This document shows, piece by piece, positions 45,124 through 54,975 of a stretch of DNA of 64,000 nucleotides; within the stretch, counting starts at the first letter, position 1; every line of letters starts with the position of its first letter. Under the pieces are notes generated by a model that was given only the letters and a program-made list of their open reading frames with translations, ran no database searches and had not been told where the DNA came from. Both the position numbers and the translations under genes were made by a program. This DNA comes from Microbulbifer sp. VAAF005 (GTDB taxonomy: Bacteria; Pseudomonadota; Gammaproteobacteria; Pseudomonadales; Cellvibrionaceae). The stretch covers positions 434,001-498,000 of the forward strand of contig NZ_CP120233.1 of NCBI RefSeq assembly GCF_030012985.1, in the 5' to 3' direction.

Positions 45124-45917
45124 CGAGTAGTAATCCTCCCCCCAAGCTTGCCGTCTGGAAGTTCACCTCCTGTGATGGCTGCCAACTGAGCCTACTGGAT
45201 TGTGAGGATGAGCTTCTTTCTTTGGCAGCCCAGGTAGATATCGCCTATTTCCTGGAGGCTTCCAGTGAGGTGAAAGAGGGCCCTTTTGATATCTCTCTCG
45301 TCGAAGGCTCCATTACCACGCCAGCAGATGAAGAGAGAATCCTAGAGGTCAGACGTCAGTCCCGCTTTCTAATCAGTATTGGCGCCTGTGCAACAGCTGG
45401 AGGGATTCAGGCACTTCGCAACTTTGCCGATGTGCAGGAGTTCACCGATGTGGTCTATGCCCACCCGGAATATATCGCCACTCTCAAGGAATCCACACCA
45501 ATATCAGGGAGGGTAGCAGTGGACTTTGAGTTGCAGGGGTGTCCTATCAACAAGCATCAATTGCTTGAAGTAATCAGTGCATTCCTGCACCGGCGAGCCC
45601 CCCAGGTTGCCAATCACTCGGTGTGTATTGACTGTAAATTGCGCGGCAATGTTTGCATCTGGGTTGCCCATGGCACCCCCTGTATGGGGCCTGTTACACA
45701 CGCGGGATGTGGCGCTATTTGCCCCAGTTACAACCGCGGTTGCTACGCTTGCTACGGTCCCAAGGAAAATCCCAACACCGAATCACTTTGCCATTGGTGG
45801 GATGAAAAACTAAATGTAGAAAATACTTTAATTGTTGAAAACCTTAGGAATTTCAATCCACTAGCACCTTCTTTTAAAGTGCAAAGTGAAGATAGGCAAG
45901 AAGATGGGGAGCGTTAA
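45099..45917 (+). CDS. hydD: [NiFe] hydrogenase small (delta) subunit
   Basis: 272 residues from ATG 45099. Proximal cluster ligands: [23 protein letters not shown] and [11 protein letters not shown]-terminal cysteine-rich segment follows ([38 protein letters not shown]) for further [4Fe-4S] clusters. No twin-arginine signal, so the enzyme is cytoplasmic, as in group 3. Confidence 0.93.
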   Translation: MVSNQQPIASSNPPPKLAVWKFTSCDGCQLSLLDCEDELLSLAAQVDIAYFLEASSEVKEGPFDISLVEGSITTPADEERILEVRRQSRFLISIGACATAGGIQALRNFADVQEFTDVVYAHPEYIATLKESTPISGRVAVDFELQGCPINKHQLLEVISAFLHRRAPQVANHSVCIDCKLRGNVCIWVAHGTPCMGPVTHAGCGAICPSYNRGCYACYGPKENPNTESLCHWWDEKLNVENTLIVENLRNFNPLAPSFKVQSEDRQEDGER

Positions 45918-45960
45918 TCCCCCCAAACATTGGTGATAAATCTGCCTCCAGGTGAGCTTT

Positions 45961-47325
45961 ATGGCGGATCGCAGCAAAACGATTAAGGTAGATTATCTCG
46001 CTCGGGTCGAAGGGGAGGGAGCCCTCCATATCGACTACGACGATAGCGGCGTGCAAAATGTACAGCTCAAGATTTTTGAGCCCCCAAGGTTCTTCGAAGC
46101 CCTTCTCAGAGGGCGCGACTACTTGGAAGCCCCAGATATCACCGCACGCATATGTGGGATCTGCCCGGTGGCCTACCAGATGAGTGCTGTGCATGCCATG
46201 GAGAATGCCCTGAACCTGAAGCCCGGCGGCGCTTTGCGTATGCTTCGTCGATTGCTTTACTGCGGTGAATGGATCGAGAGCCATATGCTGCATATCAGCA
46301 TGCTCCATGCACCGGATTTCCTCGGCTACCCCAATGCAGTCGCAATGGCTAAGGATCATCCAGAGATTGTTAAGAACGCGCTGGAGATTAAAAAGGCGGG
46401 CAATGCCCTGGTTCGCCTTATTGGTGGCAGGGAAGTACACCCGATTAATGTGAGGGTAGGGGGTTTCTACAAGGTTCCGGAAGCTCGTGAACTCACAGCC
46501 TTGGTAGCGCAGCTGGAAATGGCCCGGGATCTCACCGAGCGACTGGTGCGCTGGTCCGCGGCTTTGCCTTTCCCCAGCTACGAATGGCGAAGGGATAATC
46601 ACTACGAATTTGTCGCTCTAACGCACCCGTCAGAATACCCAATGAACGAGGGCAGGATCACCTCCAGTGCGGGACTCAATATTAGCGCCCAAGACTATGA
46701 GAACCACTTTGAAGAAGAGCACGTCGCTCACAGCACCGCGCTGCACTGTACTTTACGGGAGCGGGGTGCCTATCTGGTGGGACCCATCGCACGCTACAAC
46801 CTTAATCGCGACAAGCTGTCGCCTCGAGCATTGCAATTAGCGGAGGAGATCAACTTTACCGCCCCCTGTTTAAATCCCTTCCAAAGCATCCTCGTTAGGA
46901 GCCTGGAGGTACTACATGCCTTTGAAGAAGCCCTGCATATTATTGATAGATACCAACCCCCAGCCGAGCCTCACTTAAAGACAGAGCCGAGAACCGCAAG
47001 CGGCTGTGCAGCCACCGAAGCACCCCGTGGGCTTCTGTATCATCGCTACGATATTGATGAGAAAGGCAAGATTACGACGGCAAAAATTGTCGCTCCCACC
47101 TCACAAAACCAGAAGACCATCGAAGATGACCTCCGCTTGATGTTGCCGAGCTTTATGCACTTTCCTGAGGATAAATTACAGGGGCTATGTGAACGGGCGA
47201 TAAGGAATTACGACCCCTGCATTTCCTGCTCCACTCACTTCCTACAGCTACATTTGAATTATGGGCAAGTGCAAAGTAAGCAATCCATGGTTACTGGTAA
47301 GCCTGGGCAACCCCCTGCGCGGTGA
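45961..47325 (+). CDS. hydA: [NiFe] hydrogenase large (alpha) subunit, group 3b type
   Basis: 454 residues from ATG 45961 with AGGTGA upstream; GTG 45952 is possible. The nickel ligands are C65 and C68 in [18 protein letters not shown] (L1) and C420 and C423 in DPCISCSTH (L2). H426 marks the maturation-cleavage site; the 28 following residues ([10 protein letters not shown]...) form the removable extension. Together with hydB, G and D it makes a bidirectional NAD(P)-linked hydrogenase. Group assignment rests on subunit order and motifs. Confidence 0.93.
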   Translation: MADRSKTIKVDYLARVEGEGALHIDYDDSGVQNVQLKIFEPPRFFEALLRGRDYLEAPDITARICGICPVAYQMSAVHAMENALNLKPGGALRMLRRLLYCGEWIESHMLHISMLHAPDFLGYPNAVAMAKDHPEIVKNALEIKKAGNALVRLIGGREVHPINVRVGGFYKVPEARELTALVAQLEMARDLTERLVRWSAALPFPSYEWRRDNHYEFVALTHPSEYPMNEGRITSSAGLNISAQDYENHFEEEHVAHSTALHCTLRERGAYLVGPIARYNLNRDKLSPRALQLAEEINFTAPCLNPFQSILVRSLEVLHAFEEALHIIDRYQPPAEPHLKTEPRTASGCAATEAPRGLLYHRYDIDEKGKITTAKIVAPTSQNQKTIEDDLRLMLPSFMHFPEDKLQGLCERAIRNYDPCISCSTHFLQLHLNYGQVQSKQSMVTGKPGQPPAR

Positions 47326-47782
47326 TGATGGAGTAGGGCCACATATCATCGCTCGGCTTCGCCAAAAACTTGGAGGGGCGGTGGAATACCTCGAAAGCGG
47401 CGGCGATATTTTACATTTGCTCACTCAATGGAAAGGTCGATGGGTTTGCCTTGTAGACGCCATGGTAAGCGATCAGCACCCTATCGGGGAGGTCGTTGCC
47501 ATTGATGGGCTTGAGGGTACTCTTGCTCCATCGATGTGCAATACATCAAGCCATGGATTTGGGCTGACCGAAGCGCTGACCATGGGAAAGCATATTGATT
47601 CGCTGCCGGCACATCTGGATGTTTTTGCGATCAACTCAGAAAGTCTGGCAAAAGGACAGGGCTTATCGCCCAAAGTGGCCAGTGCAGCTCATCGAGCAGA
47701 GCAAATGATTATCGCGCACCTAACGCTATACAGCGGAGACCACCATGCACGAACAGAATCTCATCAAAAACCTGATCGATAA
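47261..47782 (+). CDS. Hydrogenase maturation endopeptidase (HycI/HyaD family)
   Basis: 173 residues. Signature [18 protein letters not shown] at about residues 13-30 (nickel-sensing Asp), [17 protein letters not shown] with the second Asp, and [11 protein letters not shown] with the conserved His. Cleaves the C-terminal extension of HydA after nickel insertion. It overlaps the 3' end of hydA by 65 bases, exactly the part encoding the removable extension. Confidence 0.92.
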   Translation: MGKCKVSNPWLLVSLGNPLRGDDGVGPHIIARLRQKLGGAVEYLESGGDILHLLTQWKGRWVCLVDAMVSDQHPIGEVVAIDGLEGTLAPSMCNTSSHGFGLTEALTMGKHIDSLPAHLDVFAINSESLAKGQGLSPKVASAAHRAEQMIIAHLTLYSGDHHARTESHQKPDR

Positions 47783-48017
47783 AATCCAGGAACTGGCCTC
47801 TGATGAACCCGGCAGGCCGATCGGCGTTCGCTTACGCTTGGGTGCCCTGGCGCATATGTCTGCAGCGCATCTGAGGGAGCATTTTGACAGGGAGATACTC
47901 GGGACTTCTCTCGAGGGGATTAAGCTGGAAATTGATGAGCTTAAGGATATTAATCACAAGGAAGCCCAGGATGTAATCCTGGAGAGCTTAAAGTTTGAGG
48001 AGACTGATGGCCACTGA
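47745..48017 (+). CDS. hypA: Short HypA-like nickel chaperone lacking the zinc-finger cysteines
   Basis: 90 residues. The N-terminus [18 protein letters not shown] keeps the nickel-binding Met-His-Glu, and VRLRLGALAHMSAAHLREHFD matches HypA. Classical HypA is about 113 residues with two CxxC pairs forming a zinc site; this protein contains no cysteine at all. It overlaps the protease gene by 38 bases and hypF by 11. Confidence 0.82.
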   Translation: MHEQNLIKNLIDKIQELASDEPGRPIGVRLRLGALAHMSAAHLREHFDREILGTSLEGIKLEIDELKDINHKEAQDVILESLKFEETDGH

Positions 48018-50322
48018 ACGCCGCCGGATTGAAATCGCCGGATTGGTGCAGGGAGTAGGATTCCGGCCCTTTATCTATCGCCTGGCCGATAGCTTTCAAT
48101 TGAAAGGCTGGGTGGCCAACTACAGCGGCGGCCTGAGAATTGAAGTCCAGGGCAAAAGCCGGGAAATCGAAAAGTTTATCGATAAGTTATCTTCAGAGAA
48201 GCCACCCTACAGTCGCATCACTCACATTGAATCCTACCCGGTGGCTCTTCAAGCAGAATACGGTTTTCGAATCTTACCCAGTGTCCGTGATGCCAGTAGT
48301 TCAACCATCGTTTTACCAGACCTGGCTCCCTGTGATGATTGCCTCAGGGAATTGTCAGACCCTAACAATCGCCGCTATGACTACCCGTTTATCAGCTGTA
48401 CTCTTTGCGGCCCCCGCTACAGCATCATTTACAAACTGCCCTACGATCGTGTCAACACCTCTATGCACCACTTCCCTTTGTGCGGAAAATGCTCGGGGGA
48501 GTACCGGGACCCCCTCAATCGGCGCTTTCATGCGGAGCCCAATGCCTGCCCCCAGTGCGGCCCTCAATTACTTTTCTGTAATACTGCCGGCGTTACAATT
48601 GCGAAGAAGAGTCGGGCACTATCCAAAGCCCTTGATGCCCTTGCCCAGGGGAAAATTATTGCCCTTAAAGGGGTAGGCGGCTTTCAACTGTTAGCCGACG
48701 CCTCCAATGGTAAGGCGCTCGCCAACTTGCGCCAGCGCAAACAACGTCCGCATAAGCCGTTCGCGCTTCTATATGACGAGCTGAAAAGTGTTTGCCAGGA
48801 TTGCTGCGTCTCGGAGCAAGAGGCGCAGCTACTATCAACCCGAGAAAGACCGATTGTTCTATTGGAAGCGAAGGATGACAGTCACTCCAGGATACATCCG
48901 CTGGTCGCTCCAAACCTTGCCGACTTGGGGGTGATGTTGCCTGCATCACCTTTACATTACTTGCTCGCGCAAAAGTATCGAGCCCCTCTTGTCGCTACTA
49001 GCGGTAATCTCGCAGAAGAGCCTATTTGTACAGAAAATGATGAGGCGTTTGAGCGCTTGGGTAAAATCGCTGACTACTTCCTGGTTCACAATCGCCGAAT
49101 TTTGCGCCCGCTGGATGACTCTGTACTCAGGGTGGTCAATAACCGTCCGCTGATGTTGCGTCGAGCCCGGGGCTACGCGCCACTTCCCATCACCTTGCCT
49201 GTACCAGGCACAAAGGGCGAAGGTGAACGAGAGAGCTTCCTGGCCCTGGGGGCGGACCTGAAAAACACAGTTGCACTGTCTCACGCCGGGTGGGCATATC
49301 CCAGCCAGCATATTGGCGACTTAGGTAGTGCCAATACCCTGAAGCACTTCAACCAAACTATTGGCGATCTCACCAAACTACAGCAGTGCCGCCCGAAAAA
49401 ATTAATCCACGACCTCCATCCAGGCTATACCTCTCACCGCTGGGCTATGAAGCAAAGAGCTGTGCGTATTGGCGTTCAGCACCATATTGCCCATCTATTC
49501 TCCTGCATGGCAGAACACGCTCACTCGGGACCTGCACTGGGAATCTGCTGGGATGGAACTGGTTACGACCGCAGTGGCATTGTTCGCGGTGGAGAATTCT
49601 TTCACTGGAATGGACGGTCTCCAGTCAAACACATCGCCAGCTTTCGCACATTCCCACTGCCGGGCGGTGAAAAGGCCGTACGCGAGCCCAGGCGCTCTGC
49701 GGCCGGACTTTTGTATGAAATCTCCGGGTTTGTCGCCCTGGAGAATCGACAATTAAAGCGCTGTTTCACCCGTGGCGAGCGTCAAAACCTGGTCACCATG
49801 TTAAAAGGTGAGATTAACAGTCCACCGTGTAGCTCTGTCGGCCGCCTTTTCGATGCGGTATCCGCACTCCTGGGACTGACTACGCATACCAGCTTTGAAG
49901 GGCAGGCAGCCATGGCTCTAGAGCAGTGTGCCCGTGGCGTCAGCTCTAAAGAAAGCTACCCCTTTAGCCTTGTTCAAAAAGGGAACCTACTGGAATTGGA
50001 CTGGACACCCTGTATTAGTGCTTTAATCTACGATGAAAACCGATCACTGCCACAAAGGGCCGCTGCATTTCACAACACACTCGCGCAGATGGCGCTGGCA
50101 GTAGCAACGCAACAAGGTGAAAAGAATATCTTTCTGTCCGGCGGTGTTTTCCAGAATAAGCGGCTTACCGAAACCGTCACTGCGCTTCTGGAAAGTCAGG
50201 GCTTTTCCGTTCACAGCCACAGCGAGGTCCCCCCAAATGATGGCGGAATATCGCTGGGCCAGATCCACTACGCCCAATGTATGGATGCTGCTGGGCAATC
50301 ATTGGGAGAGGAGAGTTCCTAG
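48007..50322 (+). CDS. hypF: Carbamoyltransferase HypF
   Basis: 771 residues from ATG 48007 with GAGGAG upstream. Acylphosphatase domain (GLVQGVGFRPFIYRL), two zinc-finger repeats (CDDCLRELSDPNNRRYDYPFISC in pieces, then CGKCSGEYRDP, CPQCGP), YrdC-like domain (LKGVGGFQLLADA, KPFALLYDE), and Kae1-like domain (VQHHIAHLFSCMAEH, GICWDGTGYD, FLSGGVFQN). Makes the CN ligand precursor by carbamoylating HypE. Confidence 0.95.
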   Translation: MATERRRIEIAGLVQGVGFRPFIYRLADSFQLKGWVANYSGGLRIEVQGKSREIEKFIDKLSSEKPPYSRITHIESYPVALQAEYGFRILPSVRDASSSTIVLPDLAPCDDCLRELSDPNNRRYDYPFISCTLCGPRYSIIYKLPYDRVNTSMHHFPLCGKCSGEYRDPLNRRFHAEPNACPQCGPQLLFCNTAGVTIAKKSRALSKALDALAQGKIIALKGVGGFQLLADASNGKALANLRQRKQRPHKPFALLYDELKSVCQDCCVSEQEAQLLSTRERPIVLLEAKDDSHSRIHPLVAPNLADLGVMLPASPLHYLLAQKYRAPLVATSGNLAEEPICTENDEAFERLGKIADYFLVHNRRILRPLDDSVLRVVNNRPLMLRRARGYAPLPITLPVPGTKGEGERESFLALGADLKNTVALSHAGWAYPSQHIGDLGSANTLKHFNQTIGDLTKLQQCRPKKLIHDLHPGYTSHRWAMKQRAVRIGVQHHIAHLFSCMAEHAHSGPALGICWDGTGYDRSGIVRGGEFFHWNGRSPVKHIASFRTFPLPGGEKAVREPRRSAAGLLYEISGFVALENRQLKRCFTRGERQNLVTMLKGEINSPPCSSVGRLFDAVSALLGLTTHTSFEGQAAMALEQCARGVSSKESYPFSLVQKGNLLELDWTPCISALIYDENRSLPQRAAAFHNTLAQMALAVATQQGEKNIFLSGGVFQNKRLTETVTALLESQGFSVHSHSEVPPNDGGISLGQIHYAQCMDAAGQSLGEESS

Positions 50323-50546
50323 TGTGCCTGGGAGTTCCCGGAAGAATCGAATTAATAGAGCAACAATCAGCCATGGAGCGCACTGGAAAAATCTCCTTCG
50401 GCGGTATCAGTAAAGCTGTAAATTTATCATTGGTACCCGAGGCTGAAGTAGGAGACTACGTGATCGTTCATGCTGGAGTCGCGATCAGCAAGTTGAGAGA
50501 AGAAGAAGCAAATAAGGTTTTCGAGTACCTCAAAACATTGGGTTGA
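50322..50546 (+). CDS. hypC: Hydrogenase assembly chaperone HypC
   Basis: 74 residues from GTG 50322, which overlaps the hypF stop by one base and has GAGAGGAGAG upstream. It begins MCLGVPGRIELIE, with the essential Cys2, and ends with AISKLREEEANKVFEYLK. Escorts the Fe(CN)2CO group with HypD. Confidence 0.95.
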   Translation: MCLGVPGRIELIEQQSAMERTGKISFGGISKAVNLSLVPEAEVGDYVIVHAGVAISKLREEEANKVFEYLKTLG

Positions 50547-51685
50547 GTCAGCCTGTAATGAAATACCTCAAGGAATATCGCAACGGCGAGAACATCAAGC
50601 TGATTGCGGCAGAGATTCAGAAAGTCACCACTCGCCCATGGACTCTAATGGAGATCTGTGGAGGGCAAACCCATGCCATCGCGAAATACAACTTGCTGCA
50701 ATTACTGCCCGAGGAGATTCAATTGGTACACGGGCCCGGTTGCCCGGTTTGTGTTACTCCTCAGGAAATTATCGACAGAGCTATTGCGATTGCTGCAGTG
50801 CCCAATGTTATCTTCTGCTCCTTTGGCGATATGTTGCGAGTCCCCGGTTCAGATCGAGATTTACTAGAAGTCAAAGCTGACGGAGGCGATGTCCGTATTG
50901 TCTACTCGCCGCTGCAAGCGCTCAATATGGCAGAGCAGAACCCTACCAAGCAGGTCGTATTCTTTGCGGTGGGTTTTGAAACAACTGCTACCGCCAATGC
51001 CCTAGCGCTGTCCCTCGCCAAGCAAAAGCAAATCGACAACTTTTACGCATTGATATCCCAGTTTTTGGTTACACCGGCAATTCAATCGATATGTGCCCGT
51101 GAAGACTGCCGGATTCAAGGTTTCCTTGCTGCGGGTCACGTCTGTGCAATAACCGGATATCGTCAATACCGCCGTTTGGTGAAAATACACCAGATTCCAA
51201 TAGTGATTACAGGATTTGAACCCCTGGATATTCTTGAAGGCGTACTCCGGTGTGTCCGTCAATTAGAGAGTGGTCGCTGTGAAGTAGAAAACCAATATCA
51301 GCGCGCGGTTACTAAAACAGGTAATACCGTTGCCCAAGACTTGATTAAAGAGGTTTTTAAAGTAGCAACACAGCAGTGGCGCGGCATAGGTGAGATTCCC
51401 GCTAGCGGTCTGGTACTGAGCGACGATTACTCAGGATTCAATGCAGAACAAACATTCAATCTGCCAGCATTGAGCATTTCTGAAAACAGGGGCTGTATCA
51501 GTGGGGATATTATGCTGGGGCTAAAAAAGCCCGGGGACTGTCCTCACTTCGCTAAGACCTGCCAACCCCAGCAACCGCTGGGGGCGCCAATGGTTTCCAC
51601 TGAAGGCGCTTGCGCGGCCTACTATCGCTACCAGAACCAGGTGGAATCGAATGAATCTGCAGTGTCCAATTCCACCAACCGCTGA
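50543..51685 (+). CDS. hypD: Hydrogenase maturation protein HypD
   Basis: 380 residues from TTG 50543 (overlapping hypC by four bases) or ATG 50558. Motifs: MEICGGQTHAIAKYN, VHGPGCPVCVTPQEIID, FFAVGFETTATANALAL, CAITGYRQY and the Fe-S cysteines of the C-terminal domain (GDCPHFAKTCQPQQPLGAPMVSTEGAC in pieces). Scaffold for assembling the Fe(CN)2CO moiety. Confidence 0.95.
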   Translation: MSQPVMKYLKEYRNGENIKLIAAEIQKVTTRPWTLMEICGGQTHAIAKYNLLQLLPEEIQLVHGPGCPVCVTPQEIIDRAIAIAAVPNVIFCSFGDMLRVPGSDRDLLEVKADGGDVRIVYSPLQALNMAEQNPTKQVVFFAVGFETTATANALALSLAKQKQIDNFYALISQFLVTPAIQSICAREDCRIQGFLAAGHVCAITGYRQYRRLVKIHQIPIVITGFEPLDILEGVLRCVRQLESGRCEVENQYQRAVTKTGNTVAQDLIKEVFKVATQQWRGIGEIPASGLVLSDDYSGFNAEQTFNLPALSISENRGCISGDIMLGLKKPGDCPHFAKTCQPQQPLGAPMVSTEGACAAYYRYQNQVESNESAVSNSTNR

Positions 51686-52685
51686 CGAGGTCGTACGCCT
51701 CGGCCATGGCAGCGGTGGGGAGATGACCCAACGCTTGATCGATCAATATATTCAACCTGTCTTCTCTAATCCCTGGCTATCCCAGGCCCATGACAGTGCA
51801 ACACTTCCATGGAAACCGGATCAGCTCGTATTTACCACCGACTCCTTTGTAATCTCACCGCTTTTCTTTCCCGGAGGAAATATCGGTGAGCTCGCCGTTT
51901 ATGGCACCGTCAACGATTTGGCCATGGCCGGCGCGGAACCCAAGTTTCTAAGCTGCGGCTTGATTCTCGAAGAGGGGTTGCCCCTGGAAACTCTCCAACG
52001 GGTTCTGATCTCGATGGCTGAGGCTGCCCGGAACTCAGGAATTACCTTAGTCACAGGCGATACCAAAGTGGTAGAGAAAGGGAAGGGGGATGGGCTCTAT
52101 ATCAATACCAGTGGCATCGGTACCCTGATAAGAGAACAACCCATTGATCCCAACCGTATTTGCCAAGGTGACTCTATTATCCTGTCCGGCGATCTCGGCC
52201 GCCATGGCATAGCGGTGATGGCCAGCCGAGAGGGACTCGAGTTTGAAAGTGATCTCCTCAGCGATTGTGCGCCACTGAATGGTGTAGTTGCACAAATGAT
52301 CAATTCCGGAATTGAAGTTCATTGTCTGCGAGATCTCACACGAGGTGGGCTAGCCACCGCATTGGTGGAGCTAGCGGAAAACTGCGGACGGACCTTTGTC
52401 TTGGAGGAGAGCAAGATACCTGTTTGTGATGACGTGCAGGACGCTTGTGAGTTACTGGGGCTAGACCCACTCTATGTAGCAAATGAGGGGCGTTTTGTGG
52501 TTTTTGTCCCCGAAACAGGTGTTAAGCTGGCACTTTCCATTCTTCGAAAAGCAGCTGATAGCAGCTTTGCGGCTATTGGTACTGTTGGGGGAGGAAATAG
52601 CTCCCAGGTTATTTTAAAAAACAATTTGGGATGTGATCGGTTATTGCAGCGTTTACCTGGAGAGCAGTTGCCAAGGATTTGCTAG
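51651..52685 (+). CDS. hypE: Hydrogenase maturation protein HypE
   Basis: 344 residues. ATP-binding N-terminal part (RLGHGSGGEMTQRLID, FTTDSFVISPLFFPGGNIG, GTVNDLAMAGA) and the conserved C-terminus ending PRIC, whose terminal Cys carries the thiocyanate. Overlaps hypD by 35 bases. It is the last gene of the operon; IS3 DNA starts 96 bases later. Confidence 0.95.
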   Translation: MNLQCPIPPTADEVVRLGHGSGGEMTQRLIDQYIQPVFSNPWLSQAHDSATLPWKPDQLVFTTDSFVISPLFFPGGNIGELAVYGTVNDLAMAGAEPKFLSCGLILEEGLPLETLQRVLISMAEAARNSGITLVTGDTKVVEKGKGDGLYINTSGIGTLIREQPIDPNRICQGDSIILSGDLGRHGIAVMASREGLEFESDLLSDCAPLNGVVAQMINSGIEVHCLRDLTRGGLATALVELAENCGRTFVLEESKIPVCDDVQDACELLGLDPLYVANEGRFVVFVPETGVKLALSILRKAADSSFAAIGTVGGGNSSQVILKNNLGCDRLLQRLPGEQLPRIC

Positions 52686-52811
52686 CAAGAAGCCTCAAAA
52701 GCACAATTTACGTACAGTTTTTGAGCATATAGAATTAATGTATAAAAGCTCTAACTATCACTGAGTACTTCATGACAATCTTGTTGTGGTCAACTCCAAC
52801 CGGACACTTTC

Positions 52812-53615
52812 CTAAGCACATTTTTCAAATTCGATAGGGGTTACGTCCCCCAGTGTTGTATGTATTCTGCGTGAATTGTAATACGCAATATAGGCCCTCA
52901 CGTCTGTTATCGCACCCTCCCTTGTCGGATAGAGGTTTCCTGTTAACCATTCCCGCTTCAGGCTACTAAAAAAACGCTCAGTAGGTGCATTGTCCCAACA
53001 ATTTCCCTTGCGGCTCATTGAGCACACCATTCCATGCTGCTTTAGTAGCGCTTGGTAGCTATGGCTGGCATACTGGCTACCTCGATCAGAGTGATGCAGC
53101 AGACCTTTTGTTGGGGTGCGCAAATTGATAGCCATAACCAGTGCACGACTTGCCAGGGCCGTCTCCATCTGGCGGTCTAAGTGCCAGCCAACAATCCGGC
53201 GTGAATAAAGATCAATTACCACTGCTAGGTATAACCAACCCTGCAAAGTCCAGATGTAGGTAATATCCGTAGTCCAAACTTGATTTTTAGCACTCGGTGA
53301 GAAATCCCTATTTAGAAGATTCTCAGCAACTGGCAGTTGGTGCTTGCTATTTGTGGTTAGTGTAAATCGCTTCTTCTGTTTTACTACCAAGCCGAGCTTT
53401 TTCATGAGTTTGCGGACTCGATAACGCCCAATTTCAAAGCCTTCTTTGCGCAACAGCTTCATTAACCGACGGCTTCCGAGACTCTCACGAGATTCTGCAA
53501 ATAAGGCCTTCAATCGATGGCATAGTTGCCAAATCTGGCCATCTATTGGGCTATCACTACGACGACACCATTCGTAATAGCTGCTCTTATTTACTTGCAT
53601 TACTCGGCAGAGCAC
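52812..53615 (-). CDS. IS3 transposase OrfB
   Basis: 267 residues from the internal ATG; via -1 frameshifting from OrfA the coding continues upstream through GQRLLCERNEIKYEFIKKQQ. The DDE core is complete: WTTDITYIW, HHSDRGSQYASH and APTERFFSSLKRE. Confidence 0.93.
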   Translation of the reverse strand: MLCRVMQVNKSSYYEWCRRSDSPIDGQIWQLCHRLKALFAESRESLGSRRLMKLLRKEGFEIGRYRVRKLMKKLGLVVKQKKRFTLTTNSKHQLPVAENLLNRDFSPSAKNQVWTTDITYIWTLQGWLYLAVVIDLYSRRIVGWHLDRQMETALASRALVMAINLRTPTKGLLHHSDRGSQYASHSYQALLKQHGMVCSMSRKGNCWDNAPTERFFSSLKREWLTGNLYPTREGAITDVRAYIAYYNSRRIHTTLGDVTPIEFEKCA

Positions 53616-53659
53616 TCTAACTGGAAAGCTACCTTGCTGCTTTTTAATAAATTCGTACT

Positions 53660-53950
53660 TTATTTCATTTCTTTCGCAAAGAAGGCGCTGGCCTTTTTTA
53701 GGATTTCCTTCTCCATCCGCAATTGCTTTACTTCACGTCGCAGTTGATCCAGTTCAGCTCGTTCGCCCGAATCCAACCTTACTCCGTTCTCTTCCTGCTC
53801 CAGCTCCTTTATCCAGCGTCGCAGATTGTTAGCAGTGGTTCCTACAGCCTCTGCGGCCTTGGAAATCGAATACCCTTGTTCTGAGACAAGAGCTACGGCG
53901 TCTTTCTTGAACTCCGGCTTGAATTTCCGGCGTGTACCTTTTGTTGTCAT
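53660..53950 (-). CDS. IS3 transposase OrfA
   Basis: 96 residues. HTH KFKPEFKKDAVALVSEQGYSI-SKAAEAVGTTANNLRRW and a zipper region ending EILKKASAFFAKEMK. Slippery A AAA AAG at 53693-53699 (minus strand) supports OrfAB fusion synthesis. Confidence 0.93.
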   Translation of the reverse strand: MTTKGTRRKFKPEFKKDAVALVSEQGYSISKAAEAVGTTANNLRRWIKELEQEENGVRLDSGERAELDQLRREVKQLRMEKEILKKASAFFAKEMK

Positions 53951-54096
53951 ACTTCACCTCGCTAGGTAGTTTTACCATCTTAACGAAGTGTCCGGAAGGA
54001 TTAGACCACTACATACAGAATATATTCTAGTTTCACTTGGCTCAAAATCTGGCAGCCACACTAACTAATTCGAATTAAGGCTGTAATAGAGATACT

Positions 54097-54954
54097 ATGA
54101 CAAAGCCAATAACTACAAAACTCAGAAATTGTCTTGTCAGTCTCTTCAGAGGAATTAGCCAGGTCACCCTGCAAAGAAACGCCTTGAGTGGCTTTCTATT
54201 CATACTCGGAGTAACAGTTAACTCTATTGCCATGGCTATAGGAGTCGCAATTGGGGTTATCACCTCAACTGTCTGTGCAAATATTCTTAATTATCCCGTA
54301 AAACAAATTGAGGATGGACTATTTGGGTACAATGGAGCTTTGATCGGTGTAGTCATATTCTTATTATATGCTCCATCTTTAATGACTGTTTTATTGATTG
54401 TCGGTGGAAGTGCTTTAACAGTCTTGATCATGCGCTTTATGCTGCTTAACTTTGTCCTTCCGCCTTATACTGCACCCTACATTCTGGTGATATGGGCTAT
54501 ATGGATATTGGCTCCAGCACTAGATCTAGCGCCAACTGCAGCAATCGTTAACGAAAACACCTCAACCTGGGGGATATTCGAAGGTATTGGTCAAATCATC
54601 TTTCAGAACAATGCCATTACAGGTATTTGTTTTTTAATTGGGATTTTTATCTCGAATAAATCTCATGCGTTTTGGAGTATTATTGGTGGAATGCTGGCCA
54701 CATCACTGGCCATGTTCCTGGCATTATCACCCACTTTAATTCTTGCCGGGCTCTTCGGTTACAATGCATCTTTGAGCGCTATTGCATTATCAAATGGTCG
54801 TAAGCGATGGCTAGCCCCACTTGCAGGGAGCATATTAACCGTTCCAATCGCAATGGCTTTTATGAGCGCTGATATTATTGTATTAACCGCACCATTTGTT
54901 ATCGCTAGCTGGATTATATTGTTGATCCAAAGAAAACTTACATTAACTCATTAA
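54097..54954 (+). CDS. Urea transporter
   Basis: 285 residues, about ten hydrophobic helices. The two halves of the UT family appear as QIEDGLFGYNGALIGVVIF (first repeat) and LILAGLFGYNASLSAIALS (second repeat), together with RGISQVTLQRNALSGFLFI. Forms a urea channel in the inner membrane. No urease genes are in the window. Stand-alone gene next to the IS3 element. Confidence 0.9.
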   Translation: MTKPITTKLRNCLVSLFRGISQVTLQRNALSGFLFILGVTVNSIAMAIGVAIGVITSTVCANILNYPVKQIEDGLFGYNGALIGVVIFLLYAPSLMTVLLIVGGSALTVLIMRFMLLNFVLPPYTAPYILVIWAIWILAPALDLAPTAAIVNENTSTWGIFEGIGQIIFQNNAITGICFLIGIFISNKSHAFWSIIGGMLATSLAMFLALSPTLILAGLFGYNASLSAIALSNGRKRWLAPLAGSILTVPIAMAFMSADIIVLTAPFVIASWIILLIQRKLTLTH

Positions 54955-54975
54955 TCCAGCCCATTAGAGAAAACA

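Larger units (their letters stand above)
52782..54013 (-). mobile_element. Intact IS3-family element (full-length relative of 18132-19151)
   Basis: 1,232 bp with about 30-bp inverted repeats (TGTTGTGGTCAACTCCAACC and TGTAGTGGTCTAATCCTTCC at the two ends). No matching target duplication is visible (flanks end TCT and begin TAC), suggesting rearrangement after insertion. Confidence 0.93.
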
